Assembly: GCF_009601505.1 (NCBI RefSeq)
Contig: NZ_WITC01000059.1
Coordinates: forward strand, 17,919 to 81,918
Reading direction: 5' to 3'
Length of the DNA stretch: 64,000 nucleotides
From: Sinorhizobium terangae
Lineage (GTDB): Bacteria; Pseudomonadota; Alphaproteobacteria; Rhizobiales; Rhizobiaceae
Made by a program: the position numbers and the translations under genes. Positions 54,590 to 62,994 of the stretch are shown here, in pieces. How positions within the stretch are numbered: the stretch's first letter is position 1; each line of letters begins with the position of its first letter. The notes beneath the pieces are model-generated. The model made no database searches, was not told where the DNA came from, and saw nothing but the letters and a program-made list of their open reading frames with translations.

Positions 54590-55612
54590 TCAGCTCGCAG
54601 AAGCGAGGCAGGATTTCAGCGAAGTGCCGATGTTCTCCATCAGCTGGAAATAGAGGTCCGGCCCTGCGTCGAGCGTTGCCGCCTCTGGGTCGAGCGTTCC
54701 GGATTTCGCGGGGGTGCCCTCGATGACGACATTGATCAGCTTCGGCTCGAACTGCGATTCGGCGAAAACGCAGGTCGCGCCCAGTTCCTTGATCTTGGCG
54801 CGGATCTCGGAAAGCCGCTCGGCGCCGGGAAGGACTTCAGGGCTGACGGTAATGGAGCCGGCGACGCGCACCTTGTAGCGATGCTCGAAATACTGGTAGG
54901 CGTCGTGGAAGACGACGAAAGGCTTGTCCCGGACCGGTGCCACCGTCTCGGCGAGGTTTTTGTCCAGTGCATCCAGCCGCTGGTTGAGCTTTTCGAGGTT
55001 GGCCTCGTAGGCGGCGGCGTTTTTCGGATCGGTTTCGGCGAGCGCCTTTTCGATCTCGGCAGCCATCGCCTTGGCGTTGATCGGGTCGAGCCACACATGC
55101 ATGTCGAACTCGCCCTCGTCATGGTGATGCTCATGATCGTTAGCCGGCTCCTGTTCGTCGGCGTGCTCCTCATGTTCGTGGCCGTCATGGGCGGCTTCTT
55201 CTGCACCGTGACCGTGGCCTTCATGACCTTCTTCGTCGTGCGCGTGTGCCTCGAATGCACCGCCCTCCCGGAACTTCAGCTTTTCAAGGCCTGGCGCTTC
55301 GCTGAGTTCCACCACCTTGGCGCCGCTGCCGAGCGCTTCGAGCGGCTTGTCCAGGAAAGCTTCGAGCCCGTGGCCAACCCAGAACACCACCTTGGCCTCC
55401 TGCAATGCCGCGGCATTCGAGGGTTTCATGTTGTAGGTGTGCGGCGATGCGCCGCCCTCGACGATCAGCGACGGTTCGCCGACTCCCTCCATGATTGATG
55501 CTACCAGCGAGTGGACGGGCTTGATGGAAGCCACCACATTGGGTCCATCCGCAAAGGCTGGAGAGGAGAGAAGGACTGTGGATACAAAGAGCAGGGCAGG
55601 CGTCGATTTCAT
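54590..55612 (-). CDS. znuA: ZnuA, periplasmic zinc-binding protein
   Basis: A 340-residue cluster A-I binding protein with a signal peptide (MKSTPALLFVSTVLLSSPAF). The conserved zinc ligands lie in ASIKPVHSL and EGGASPHTYNMKP, with a further His in FDMHVWLDP and FVVFHDAYQYFEHRY. Between them is a long His/Asp/Glu-rich loop (residues about 120-170), typical of ZnuA and absent from manganese-binding relatives. It feeds zinc to ZnuBC. It is divergent from znuC, with Zur-box candidates between. Confidence 0.94.
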   Translation of the reverse strand: MKSTPALLFVSTVLLSSPAFADGPNVVASIKPVHSLVASIMEGVGEPSLIVEGGASPHTYNMKPSNAAALQEAKVVFWVGHGLEAFLDKPLEALGSGAKVVELSEAPGLEKLKFREGGAFEAHAHDEEGHEGHGHGAEEAAHDGHEHEEHADEQEPANDHEHHHDEGEFDMHVWLDPINAKAMAAEIEKALAETDPKNAAAYEANLEKLNQRLDALDKNLAETVAPVRDKPFVVFHDAYQYFEHRYKVRVAGSITVSPEVLPGAERLSEIRAKIKELGATCVFAESQFEPKLINVVIEGTPAKSGTLDPEAATLDAGPDLYFQLMENIGTSLKSCLASAS

Positions 55613-55682
55613 CGGGGTCTCCGAGCTTTACAGGTTCAAAATCTTAGGCAGCCTTTGCGCATCGGCGTTGCGTATGGCCGCC

Positions 55683-55720
55683 ATGTAATGTTATTACATC
55701 AATTGCGTTATGCTATAACG
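55683..55720. promoter_or_regulatory. Two Zur-box candidates between znuA and znuC
   Basis: ATGTAATGTTATTACAT (55683-55699) and CGTTATGCTATAACG (55706-55720) are adjacent palindromes with 7-bp and 6-bp arms in an A+T-rich stretch. They resemble the TGTTATANNATAACA-like Zur sites of alphaproteobacteria. One probably serves each divergent promoter. Confidence 0.75.
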
Positions 55721-55763
55721 TGTGCGATAGCCAATGGCAACCCCATCAGTCCGGAACTTTTTG

Positions 55764-56672
55764 ATGCTGAATTACCGATCGCCAGAAACGGGGCCGCTCG
55801 TCAGCCTCAATAACGCCGGGGTCCGCCGGAACGGGCGATGGCTCGTGCGCGGCGTCGAGTTTTCGATCAGCCGTGGCGAAATCGTCACCCTGATCGGGCC
55901 GAACGGCTCGGGCAAATCGACGACGGCGAAGACCGCGATCGGCGTGCTGAAGCCGGACGAGGGGTATGTGGAGCGCGTCGCTGGGCTCAAGGTCGGCTAT
56001 GTGCCCCAGAAGCTCGCCGTCGACTGGACGTTGCCCTTGACGGTCGATCGGCTGATGACGTTGACGGGTCCCTTGAAGGGCCGTGAGATCGAGGAGGCGC
56101 TCGCCGCGACCGGAATGCTCCACATGGCGAAAGCCGAAGTGCAGCATCTTTCGGGTGGCGAGTTCCAGCGGGCGCTGCTCGCCCGCGCGATCGCGCGCAA
56201 GCCCGATCTGCTCGTTCTCGACGAGCCGGTCCAGGGCGTCGACTTCTCCGGTGAAATCGCTCTTTACGAACTCATCAAACAGATTCGCAATCGCACCGAC
56301 TGCGGCATTCTGCTGATCTCGCATGATCTCCATATCGTCATGGCGGAAACTGATACGGTCGTCTGCCTCAACGGCCATGTTTGCTGCCGCGGCACGCCGC
56401 AGGCGGTGAGCCGCAGCCCGGAATATCTGAAGCTGTTCGGTCGGCGGGCAGCGGGCACACTTGCGGTCTACAGCCACCATCACGACCATACGCACTTGCC
56501 GGACGGCCGCGTGTTGCATGCCGACGGCAGCATCACGGAAAGCTGTTTCCCGGGCGATGGGCATCATCACCACGAGGAAACCGAGGACGTGCACGACCAC
56601 GATCCGGACTGCGGCTGCGGTCATCACACGCGGCTCCAGGGTTTCGAAAAGGCGGAGAAGCGTGATGCTTGA
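55764..56672 (+). CDS. znuC: ZnuC, zinc ABC transporter ATPase
   Basis: A 302-residue ABC ATPase: Walker A GPNGSGKST, signature LSGGEFQRALLAR, Walker B LLVLDEPVQGVDFSG, H-loop LLISHDLHIVM. The last 60 or so residues are a His/Asp/Cys-rich extension (HHHDHTHLPDG, GDGHHHHEETEDVHDHD, CGCGHH) that could bind zinc. ATG 55764 (GGAAC upstream) was chosen; ATG 55734 would add 10 residues but leave almost no leader after the second Zur box. It overlaps znuB by 8 bases. Confidence 0.93.
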   Translation: MLNYRSPETGPLVSLNNAGVRRNGRWLVRGVEFSISRGEIVTLIGPNGSGKSTTAKTAIGVLKPDEGYVERVAGLKVGYVPQKLAVDWTLPLTVDRLMTLTGPLKGREIEEALAATGMLHMAKAEVQHLSGGEFQRALLARAIARKPDLLVLDEPVQGVDFSGEIALYELIKQIRNRTDCGILLISHDLHIVMAETDTVVCLNGHVCCRGTPQAVSRSPEYLKLFGRRAAGTLAVYSHHHDHTHLPDGRVLHADGSITESCFPGDGHHHHEETEDVHDHDPDCGCGHHTRLQGFEKAEKRDA

Positions 56673-57492
56673 CGATTTTTTCATCCGCGCGCTCGTTGCC
56701 GGAATCGGCATCGCCATGGTCGCCGGGCCGCTCGGCTGCTTCGTCATCTGGCGGCGCATGGCCTATTTCGGCGACACCATGGCGCATTCGGCACTGCTCG
56801 GCGTCGCGCTGTCGCTGCTCCTCGAACTCAACCTGATGGTCAGCGTCTTCATCGTCGCCTCTGTCGTCTCACTGCTGCTGCTCTTCCTGCAGAAACGCGG
56901 TGCGCTGTCGACGGACGCGCTGCTCGGCATCCTCTCGCATTCGGCACTCTCGATCGGCCTCGTCATCGTCGCCTTCATGACCTGGGTCCGGATCGATCTC
57001 GTCGGCTTTCTCTTCGGTGATATCCTCGCTGTGTCCGAGGCCGACATCGACATCATCTGGGGCGGCGGCATTCTGGTGATCTTCGCGCTCGTCTATCTCT
57101 GGCGGCCTCTGCTTGCCTCGACCGTCAATCCGGAACTGGCGGAAGCCGAAGGCCTGCAGCCGGAGAGGGCACGGCTCTTCTTCATGCTGCTGATGGCACT
57201 GGTGATCGCCATCGCCATGAAGATCGTCGGTATCCTGTTGATCACGTCGCTTCTGATCATCCCGGCGGCGACCGCCCGCCGCTTTGCCGGCTCGCCGGAA
57301 ATCATGGCCGTTCTCGCCTCGCTGATCGGCGCGCTCGCCGTCGCCGGCGGCCTTTTTGGCTCGCTTCGCTTCGACACGCCGTCGGGACCGTCTATTGTGG
57401 TTGCGGCGCTGGCGCTGTTCGTGCTGAGTCTGGTGCCGGTCGGCAAGAGACTCGAAAGCGCATCACATTCTTCGCATGGAGGGCATCATTGA
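56665..57492 (+). CDS. znuB: ZnuB, zinc ABC transporter permease
   Basis: A 275-residue ABC-3 family permease with about eight helices: FIRALVAGIGIAMVAGPLG, YFGDTMAHSALLGVALSLL, GDILAVSEADIDIIWGGG, and MKIVGILLITSLLIIPAATARRFA. It forms the zinc channel with ZnuC. ATG 56665 (GGAGAAG upstream) lies inside the end of znuC, and its stop overlaps the zur start (ATGA), so znuC-znuB-zur is a coupled operon. Confidence 0.93.
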   Translation: MLDDFFIRALVAGIGIAMVAGPLGCFVIWRRMAYFGDTMAHSALLGVALSLLLELNLMVSVFIVASVVSLLLLFLQKRGALSTDALLGILSHSALSIGLVIVAFMTWVRIDLVGFLFGDILAVSEADIDIIWGGGILVIFALVYLWRPLLASTVNPELAEAEGLQPERARLFFMLLMALVIAIAMKIVGILLITSLLIIPAATARRFAGSPEIMAVLASLIGALAVAGGLFGSLRFDTPSGPSIVVAALALFVLSLVPVGKRLESASHSSHGGHH

Positions 57493-57890
57493 TGGGCACG
57501 CCGCAACTGACGAAAAACCAGTCGCTGGTGATGGGAGCGCTGGCCCATTCGGAAGGCCCGATGAGCGCCTATACCATTCTCGACAAGCTGCGCGACCAGG
57601 GTTTTCGCGCGCCGCTGCAGGTCTATCGGGCGCTCGACAAGCTGCTCGAATACGGTCTGGTCCACCGGCTTGAAAGCCTGAACGCCTTCGTGGCCTGCAC
57701 CTGCCCACATGAGCACGAGCATGATCGCGGCGTCACCGCCTTCACCATCTGCGAGGGCTGCGGTCAGGTGACGGAGTTCCACGACGAGGCGATCGAGGAC
57801 AGGCTTTCGGCGCTCGTGCGCGCGCAGAGCTTCAAGACCGAAAAGACGACGATCGAGATCCGCGGCCACTGCAAGAGCTGCGCCGCGTGA
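57492..57890 (+). CDS. zur: Zur, zinc-responsive Fur-family repressor
   Basis: A 132-residue Fur-family protein. The winged-helix part is AYTILDKLRDQGFRAPLQVYRALDKLLEYGLVHRL. The regulatory part has structural-zinc cysteines in ICEGCG and GHCKSC and the His-rich ACTCPHEHEHD. Position after znuCB makes Zur far more likely than Fur, Mur or Irr. It probably binds the palindromes between znuA and znuC, giving autoregulation. ATG 57492 overlaps the znuB stop. Confidence 0.92.
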   Translation: MGTPQLTKNQSLVMGALAHSEGPMSAYTILDKLRDQGFRAPLQVYRALDKLLEYGLVHRLESLNAFVACTCPHEHEHDRGVTAFTICEGCGQVTEFHDEAIEDRLSALVRAQSFKTEKTTIEIRGHCKSCAA

Positions 57891-57908
57891 TTTTCAACGG
57901 CGTGAGCG

Positions 57909-58439
57909 TCAGTCCAGCCGCTTGAGTTGGGCGGCATAGCGCTGCCAGTTCTTCACATAGTGTTCGGCGGAACGCTTCAGCCTCTCGACTGCGGCGTCAT
58001 CGAGGGTGCGGATCGCCTTGGCTGGCGCACCGACAATCAGCGAATTGTCGGGAAACTGCTTGCCTTCGGTGATGAGTGCATTGGCGCCCACAAGGCAGTT
58101 CCTGCCGATTTGCGCACCATTCAGGACCGTCGCGCCCATGCCGATCAGAGTATTGTCGCCGATCGAGCAGCCGTGGATGATCGCCCGGTGGCCGATGGTG
58201 CAACCTTCTCCGATCGTCGTCGGAAAACCCGGATCGACATGGATGATGACAGCTTCCTGTATGTTCGTCCGCGCGCCGATGCGGATCAGCTCGTTGTCGC
58301 CACGCAGTGTCGCGCCGAACCAGATGCCGACATCCTCGCCGATTTCCACCTGGCCGATGATATTGGCGTCCGGCGCTATCCAGTAGCTGCCTTCCGCAGG
58401 CGTTTGCGGCTGCAGCGATCCGAGTGCGAAGAGCGGCAT
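57909..58439 (-). CDS. Gamma-carbonic-anhydrase-like hexapeptide-repeat protein
   Basis: A 176-residue left-handed beta-helix protein. It shows hexapeptide repeats (IAPDANIIGQVEIGEDVGIWFGATLRGD, IGEGCTIGHRAIIHGCSIGDN, IGMGATVLNG) and the three zinc-ligand histidines: HVDPGF, GHRAIIHG. A C-terminal amphipathic helix (AVERLKRSAEHYVKNWQRY) packs on the trimer. It belongs to the gamma-CA/PaaY/CaiE group; carbonic anhydrase activity is not guaranteed. It is encoded just downstream of the FAH-family gene on the same strand, with 10 bases between. Confidence 0.9.
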   Translation of the reverse strand: MPLFALGSLQPQTPAEGSYWIAPDANIIGQVEIGEDVGIWFGATLRGDNELIRIGARTNIQEAVIIHVDPGFPTTIGEGCTIGHRAIIHGCSIGDNTLIGMGATVLNGAQIGRNCLVGANALITEGKQFPDNSLIVGAPAKAIRTLDDAAVERLKRSAEHYVKNWQRYAAQLKRLD

Positions 58440-58449
58440 GCGGTGTTCC

Positions 58450-59136
58450 TTAGATCACGGTGACGGAGAGTGCGGCGACACCATCGGCGCCGCAGGTGAC
58501 GACGTCGCCACGCTGGATCGGGCCGACGCCTGCGGGCGTTCCGGTCATGATGACATCGCCCGGCGCGAGCGTGAAGGTCGTTGAAAGCTCGGCGATGATC
58601 TCGGGCACCTTCCAGATCATCTGGGCGAGATCGCCCTGCTGGCGCGTTTCGCCGTTGACCTTCAGCCAGATATTGCCGTTGCTCGGATGGCCGATCGCTT
58701 CGGCCGGCACGATCTCCGAGACCGGTGCGGAGTGCTCGAAGGCTTTGGCCGCCGTCCAGGGCTTGCCGGCCTTCTTGGCTTCCGCCTGCAGGTCACGGCG
58801 CGTGAAATCGATGCCGACGGCGTATCCATAGACGTGGTTCAACGCCTCGTCGGCGGGAATGTCGGCGCCGCCGCTGCGCAGGGCGACGATCAGTTCCACC
58901 TCGTGGTGGACATCGGAAGAGCGCGGCGGGTAGGGGAAGTTCTCGCCCGGCGGCAACAGGTTGTCCGGGTTCTTCTGGAAGAAGAAGGGCGGTTCGCGGT
59001 CGGGATCATGTCCCATCTCGATCGCGTGGGCGGCGTAGTTGCGGCCGACGCAATAGACGCGCCGGACCGGAAATCCCACGAGGCTGCCGGAAATCGGCAG
59101 CAGCACGGGCGGCGAGGGCGGTATGACTGTTTCCAA
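58450..59136 (-). CDS. Fumarylacetoacetate hydrolase family protein
   Basis: A 228-residue single FAH domain enzyme. Visible segments are VYCVGRNYAAHAIEMG, PFFFQKNPDNLLPPGE, the metal ligands in VHHEVELIVAL and GYAVGIDFTRRDLQ, and the C-terminal GDVIMTGTPAGVGPIQRGD. Members hydrolyse C-C bonds of acylpyruvates (fumarylpyruvate, acylpyruvate) or decarboxylate oxaloacetate. TTG 59136 was chosen because GGAGAAGGGA lies at a suitable distance. It is probably co-transcribed with the gamma-CA-like gene downstream. Confidence 0.88.
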   Translation of the reverse strand: METVIPPSPPVLLPISGSLVGFPVRRVYCVGRNYAAHAIEMGHDPDREPPFFFQKNPDNLLPPGENFPYPPRSSDVHHEVELIVALRSGGADIPADEALNHVYGYAVGIDFTRRDLQAEAKKAGKPWTAAKAFEHSAPVSEIVPAEAIGHPSNGNIWLKVNGETRQQGDLAQMIWKVPEIIAELSTTFTLAPGDVIMTGTPAGVGPIQRGDVVTCGADGVAALSVTVI

Positions 59137-59150
59137 GATCGTCCCTTCTC

Positions 59151-59255
59151 CTGCATGATTCCTCAAATCGGAATCGATTTGAGGATAAAATCATGCAGCG
59201 GCTCAAAGTGCTACAGCGACCTTCGCGCGTCTCAAAAGACGCGCGGCGCTGTAGC
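59151..59255 (+). repeat. RIME1-like palindromic element, copy 3
   Basis: The most complete copy. The first palindrome spans 59152-59198 (GCATGATTCCTCAAATCG ... CGATTTGAGG ... ATCATGC). The second spans 59211-59254 (CTACAGCGACCTTCGCGCGT ... ACGCGCGGCGCTGTAG). About 105 bases, matching the size and design of the Rhizobium RIME1 element as I remember it. Confidence 0.88.
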
Positions 59256-59424
59256 TACCGTGATCAACCCGGCGGCGAATAACGATGCCGAGCCGCCGAG
59301 ACGCCACGGGCTTTGCGTATCGAAGACACGCAGAGCTGTGGCGAATCTGAAGCTGGACGTTAGCAGCCCGAAGGGCGGCCGCAAAAGGCAAAGTTATGCC
59401 GATGGTTCGACACGGCGGCTGCAA

Positions 59425-59631
59425 TCAGGCGCAGCGCACATAGGCTTTAAGCTGGTCACGTGTCAGAAACCGGCCGTCCGAGCGCGAGTTGAGCTCCGGA
59501 TGGCTGTATTCGAGGCTGGGTACTTCGGGAAGTTCAAGGGCCTGTCGGACTGTCATGATGCCGATGTCCTTGCGGCCGCTTTCGCGCTTCATGCTGACTT
59601 CGACTATGCGATAGAGATGGCTCTCGCTCAT
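59425..59631 (-). CDS. Small hypothetical protein
   Basis: A 68-residue protein, MSESHLYRIVEVSMKRESGR onward, ending RFLTRDQLKAYVRCA. It is soluble, with no signal peptide and no recognised domain. The start has GGGAGAGCC upstream. The composition looks protein-like, and it lies among other small genes and RIME-like repeats. Confidence 0.5.
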   Translation of the reverse strand: MSESHLYRIVEVSMKRESGRKDIGIMTVRQALELPEVPSLEYSHPELNSRSDGRFLTRDQLKAYVRCA

Positions 59632-59939
59632 GCTGGCTCTCCCGTCTTATTTTTCCCCTTGGTGTGGACTAAAGCTCTCCGAAATTGGTTTTTGTGAGGC
59701 ACCTCAGAATATAGCGGCAAGAAATGAAGGCTTCGCGACAGAAATCGGGCAGTTTCGCGAAGATTTCTGTGTCATTTCGAGATGCGCGGGAACGAAAAAG
59801 TAGTACATTTACGCCTGCGGTCGCTTCGGTCGGAAACTAATCTATGGGCTGACAGGCCAGGCTCCGGTTACCGCGGAAACAAAGAACAACGTCTTCGCCA
59901 ATTCGCGCGATATCGTGCGTAACGCCGCGCGCCGGTGCC
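59632..59939. other. Intergenic region between two small genes
   Basis: About 308 bases without a convincing gene. It contains an inverted repeat ACAGAAATC (59738-59746) / GATTTCTGT (59762-59770) with TTCGCGA copies inside and next to it. The purpose is unknown. Confidence 0.4.
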
Positions 59940-60179
59940 TCAATGTGTCTCTAGATGCGCCTCTTTGGCGGCGGAGATAAAGAGCTTGCGAGCTTCCTCA
60001 ACGGTACGGCGACCGTCGATTGCGGCGCGGCAGGCGCTGCGGGCGGCGACGTAGTTGGGTCCACGGTGGGGCCACTGGCCCGCCAGGCACCTCAGCGCGT
60101 CGGACGGTCCCTTGACCGTACGCACGTCGTTACCGGTCAATCCAAGCTCGATGGGATGGCTCCACAACACTTGATGCAT
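59940..60179 (-). CDS. DUF982-family small protein
   Basis: A 79-residue protein of the DUF982 type, common in rhizobia. It has an N-terminal strand-rich part (VLWSHPIELGLTGNDVRTVK), the Trp-containing LRCLAGQWPHRGPNYVAAR, then the conserved tail ACRAAIDGRRTVEEARKLFI. The function is unknown. ATG 60179 has AAGGAGGAGAAG just upstream, a strong ribosome site. Confidence 0.85.
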   Translation of the reverse strand: MHQVLWSHPIELGLTGNDVRTVKGPSDALRCLAGQWPHRGPNYVAARSACRAAIDGRRTVEEARKLFISAAKEAHLETH

Positions 60180-60260
60180 GCTTCTCCTCCTTGAGATCAT
60201 GAACAACAACGTCGTCAGGTGGGCCCGGGTTCCGTACTCCTCGGACACGCACGTCCATCG

Positions 60261-60352
60261 CATGCTTCCTTAAATCCGAGCCGGTTCAAGGATAAAACAT
60301 GCAGCAATTCAAAGTGCTACAGCGCCGCGTCTGCCGGACGCGCGGGCGCTGA
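60261..60352 (+). repeat. RIME1-like palindromic element, copy 4
   Basis: The first half is CATGCTTCCTTAAATCCGAG ... AAAACATGCAG. The second half is CTACAGCGCCGCGTCTG ... CGCGCGGGCGCT, slightly shortened at the right end. It lies between the DUF982 gene and the DUF4174 gene. Confidence 0.8.
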
Positions 60353-60596
60353 AGGCCAAGCGCTTCAATGTAGCGCAGGAATTACGATTTGTCCGCTCTT
60401 TTGCGGAGCTTCTCCCGCCGGGGAACCAATCGGGCTGCACGTGGGTTTCGCTCCCGTAAGAGCTCTGAGGGGAGCGGACGGACGATTGCCCCGGACGTTG
60501 GCGAACCGGAGGTGAAATCCCTGACGAGTTCATCGTGATCGATCGCGCGCCGTGTTGGGAGGGCGCGACGGTCTTCTGTCGTGTTAGGAAGGAACA

Positions 60597-61058
60597 ATGT
60601 GGACAAAATCGCTGGTGGCCGAAATTCTTGGTGAGCCTTCGCTGTCGCAATACGCCGGCAGCAGCCTCGCCCAGTTCGAATGGAAGAATCGCGTCATCGT
60701 CATCTTCTCAGATCTGACAAACGAGAAAGCCGCGCGTCAGGAGAAGCTGCTGCTTGAAAAACACCGCGATCTTGCGCGTCACGATGTCGTCGTCCTGCGT
60801 GTCAGGGACGGCTGCGCCGTACCCCTGTATGGAGCCGGCGGTGACCTCGATGCACGCCAGATCCGCGAGGACCTCGACGTCAACGAGGTTCGCGAATTCA
60901 CCGTTGTGGTGGTGGGGAAGGACGGATCGGTGAGACTTCACGCGAACGAGCCTAAAAGGCCGGCAGAACTCTTCGCGCTGTTCAGGGGCGGCGCCGCGCC
61001 GTCGAGTCAGGACGCAGGAGCTCGCCCGCGGCAGGTCAATGCAACGTCTTTGAAATAG
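60597..61058 (+). CDS. DUF4174-domain protein
   Basis: A 153-residue protein. The segment LAQFEWKNRVIVIFSDLTNE near residues 24-43 and the later VREFTVVVVGKDGSVRLH fit the thioredoxin-like DUF4174 family. No clear signal peptide is seen, unlike many members. The function is unknown. ATG 60597 has AGGAAGGA upstream. Its 3' end overlaps the convergent small gene at 61036 by about 20 bases. Confidence 0.75.
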   Translation: MWTKSLVAEILGEPSLSQYAGSSLAQFEWKNRVIVIFSDLTNEKAARQEKLLLEKHRDLARHDVVVLRVRDGCAVPLYGAGGDLDARQIREDLDVNEVREFTVVVVGKDGSVRLHANEPKRPAELFALFRGGAAPSSQDAGARPRQVNATSLK

Positions 61059-61281
61059 GCAGTCCGACCGAGGCTCCTTCCCGCATTTGGGCATCGACGC
61101 GCCTTGCCGTCGCATAGTCCTCGGTGAGTTCCAGTAAAGCCAGCGCGATCTCCTGCCACGTCCAGCCTTCGCTCTCGGCCACGGCGATCAGTAGCTGGAA
61201 ATCGTCACCCATGGCGCGTTGGCATTCGAGATCGCGGTCGCGATGATCGGGGCAAATGTTTTGTGCAAGTGCTTTAGTCAT
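61036..61281 (-). CDS. Small hypothetical protein, convergent with the DUF4174 gene
   Basis: An 81-residue acidic protein, MTKALAQNICPDHRDRDLEC onward. The helical middle is DDFQLLIAVAESEGWTWQEIALALLEL. No recognised domain. ATG 61281 has GGAAG upstream. The last codons overlap the end of the DUF4174 gene on the opposite strand, a compact convergent arrangement. Confidence 0.65.
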   Translation of the reverse strand: MTKALAQNICPDHRDRDLECQRAMGDDFQLLIAVAESEGWTWQEIALALLELTEDYATARRVDAQMREGASVGLPISKTLH

Positions 61282-61536
61282 CGTACTTCCTCGTTCCGAA
61301 AAACAACTCCGGGAGTATTCGGGTGGTTCCATCACGGTGAATGCTTTTGCTGGAGAATACGTGATCGATGCCGAGATGGTTTCAGCCGTTGTGTGGTTGG
61401 AGGCGTTCGCCGCACCGAGAGCATTGATGTGCTGGAGGGGTGACTGTTTGCCGATCACGGAGCGGGCTGCTGGAGCGACTAGGGGCGGCGCGCTCTCGCA
61501 TTATGCGCACGCGCGCGCTATAAGGGCTCGGCCTGC

Positions 61537-61638
61537 TGCAGGATCCCTCAAATCGGAATCGATTTGAGGATAAATCATGCAGGAATTCAAAATGCTATAG
61601 CGATCTTTGCTTGTCTTGAAAGGCGCGCGGCGCTGTAG
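61537..61638 (+). repeat. RIME1-like palindromic element, copy 5
   Basis: CTGCAGGATCCCTCAAATCG ... CGATTTGAGGATAAATCATGCAG is followed by a second palindrome running to CGCGCGGCGCTGTAG. The arms nearly match copy 3. It lies in the 450-base gap before dusA, which holds no other convincing feature. Confidence 0.85.
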
Positions 61639-61731
61639 TTCTGCACTGCCGCTCCGATATGGCGCCGGCCGCGAGGCGTGGCGCCGGAGGGCGTTATGCG
61701 AACCCGAGAGACGTGAGAAAGTTTGCCGCCA

Positions 61732-62871
61732 ATGGGTGAAAATCCGGGAAATTCCCGATACTTCAAGGCGCCGGTATTCGCCGTGGCGCCGATGATCGAC
61801 TGGACCGACCGGCACTACCGCTTTTTCGCGCGGCAGCTCTCGCGCCACGCGCTGCTTTACACGGAGATGATCGTCGCCGACGCGATCCTGCGGGGCGATC
61901 GTGAGAGACTGCTTGGCTACCACACCTCGGAGAACCCGGTCGCCTTGCAGCTTGGCGGCAATGATCCGGCGAAGTTGGCGGAGGCCGCCCGGATCGGCGA
62001 AGGCTTCGGCTACGACGAGATCAACATGAATGTCGGCTGCCCGTCAGATCGGGTGCAGTCGGGCACTTTTGGCGCCTGCCTGATGCAGGAGCCTGCGCTC
62101 GTTGCCGAATGCGTCGCGGCGATGAAGGCGGCCGTCAAAATCCCCGTCACCGTCAAGTGCCGCATCGGCGTCGATGACCAGGATCCAGAGCAGGCGCTGC
62201 GCGACCTTGTCGCGCGCGTCAAGGATGCCGGCGCGGATGCCGTCTGGGTGCATGCGCGCAAGGCCTGGCTGCAAGGGCTGAGCCCCCGCGAAAACCGCGA
62301 GATCCCGCCGCTCGACTATGGCCTCGTGCATCGGCTGAAGGCGGAGAATCCGAATCTTTTCATCGGCCTCAACGGCGGTCTTCAGACTCTGGATCAGGCG
62401 CTTTCGCATCTGGATTGTCGCCTTTTGCCGCCGGGCATACCCGTCAAGCCTGCGGTCGAAGCCGGAAACGGGCCGGCCCTCGACGGCGTCATGCTCGGCC
62501 GTGCCGCCTATCATGACAGCGGCCTGCTGACCGCCGCCGACCGCTACTTCGCCCATCCGCTGACGGGCGCCGCGCCCGAGCCGATAGAGCCGCAAGCCTT
62601 CAATGATCGTGATCATCGCCTGTCGCACGATTTCTGGGCCGGCGTCCGCGACGCCATGGCGGATTACGCCGCGGCCCATATCGCGAATGGCGGCAGGCTG
62701 GTCCACGTCACCCGGCACATGGTCGGCCTGTTCCAGGGCTGGCCCGGCGCCCGGCGCTACCGCCAACTCCTCTCCGCCGACGCCACCCGAAAGGGCGCCG
62801 GCCCTGAGGTGATCCACGCCGCCTTCGACGCCGTGTTCGAGGCCGCAACGGCTCGGCAGGCGGCGGAGTAG
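61732..62871 (+). CDS. dusA: DusA, tRNA-dihydrouridine synthase
   Basis: A 379-residue flavoprotein reducing uridine to dihydrouridine in the tRNA D-loop. It has the FMN-site APMIDWTDRHYRFFAR, the catalytic-Cys motif INMNVGCPSDRVQSGTFGAC, KCRIGVDD, VHARKAWLQGLSPRENREIP, and the DGVMLGRAAYHD end of the barrel. It is longer than usual: about 22 residues (229-250 or so) between SHLD and DGVMLGRA have no counterpart that I expect in the family. ATG 61732 was chosen over TTG 61723. Confidence 0.93.
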   Translation: MGENPGNSRYFKAPVFAVAPMIDWTDRHYRFFARQLSRHALLYTEMIVADAILRGDRERLLGYHTSENPVALQLGGNDPAKLAEAARIGEGFGYDEINMNVGCPSDRVQSGTFGACLMQEPALVAECVAAMKAAVKIPVTVKCRIGVDDQDPEQALRDLVARVKDAGADAVWVHARKAWLQGLSPRENREIPPLDYGLVHRLKAENPNLFIGLNGGLQTLDQALSHLDCRLLPPGIPVKPAVEAGNGPALDGVMLGRAAYHDSGLLTAADRYFAHPLTGAAPEPIEPQAFNDRDHRLSHDFWAGVRDAMADYAAAHIANGGRLVHVTRHMVGLFQGWPGARRYRQLLSADATRKGAGPEVIHAAFDAVFEAATARQAAE

Positions 62872-62994
62872 GGTACGGCGGCGGTCTCGCAGTCGCTCGT
62901 TCTTCTGTCAGTCACAGGGGTCCTCGACGCGCCCAGGTGCCGCTTGGGCGCGAGAAGTGCTTAGGCTGACCCATCAGGCTAGAGTCTGTCAGAC

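Noticed and set aside
59738..59770. Small RNA or operator at the ACAGAAATC/GATTTCTGT inverted repeat
   Set aside because: Only a 9-bp imperfectly flanked repeat, with no promoter or terminator signals around it.
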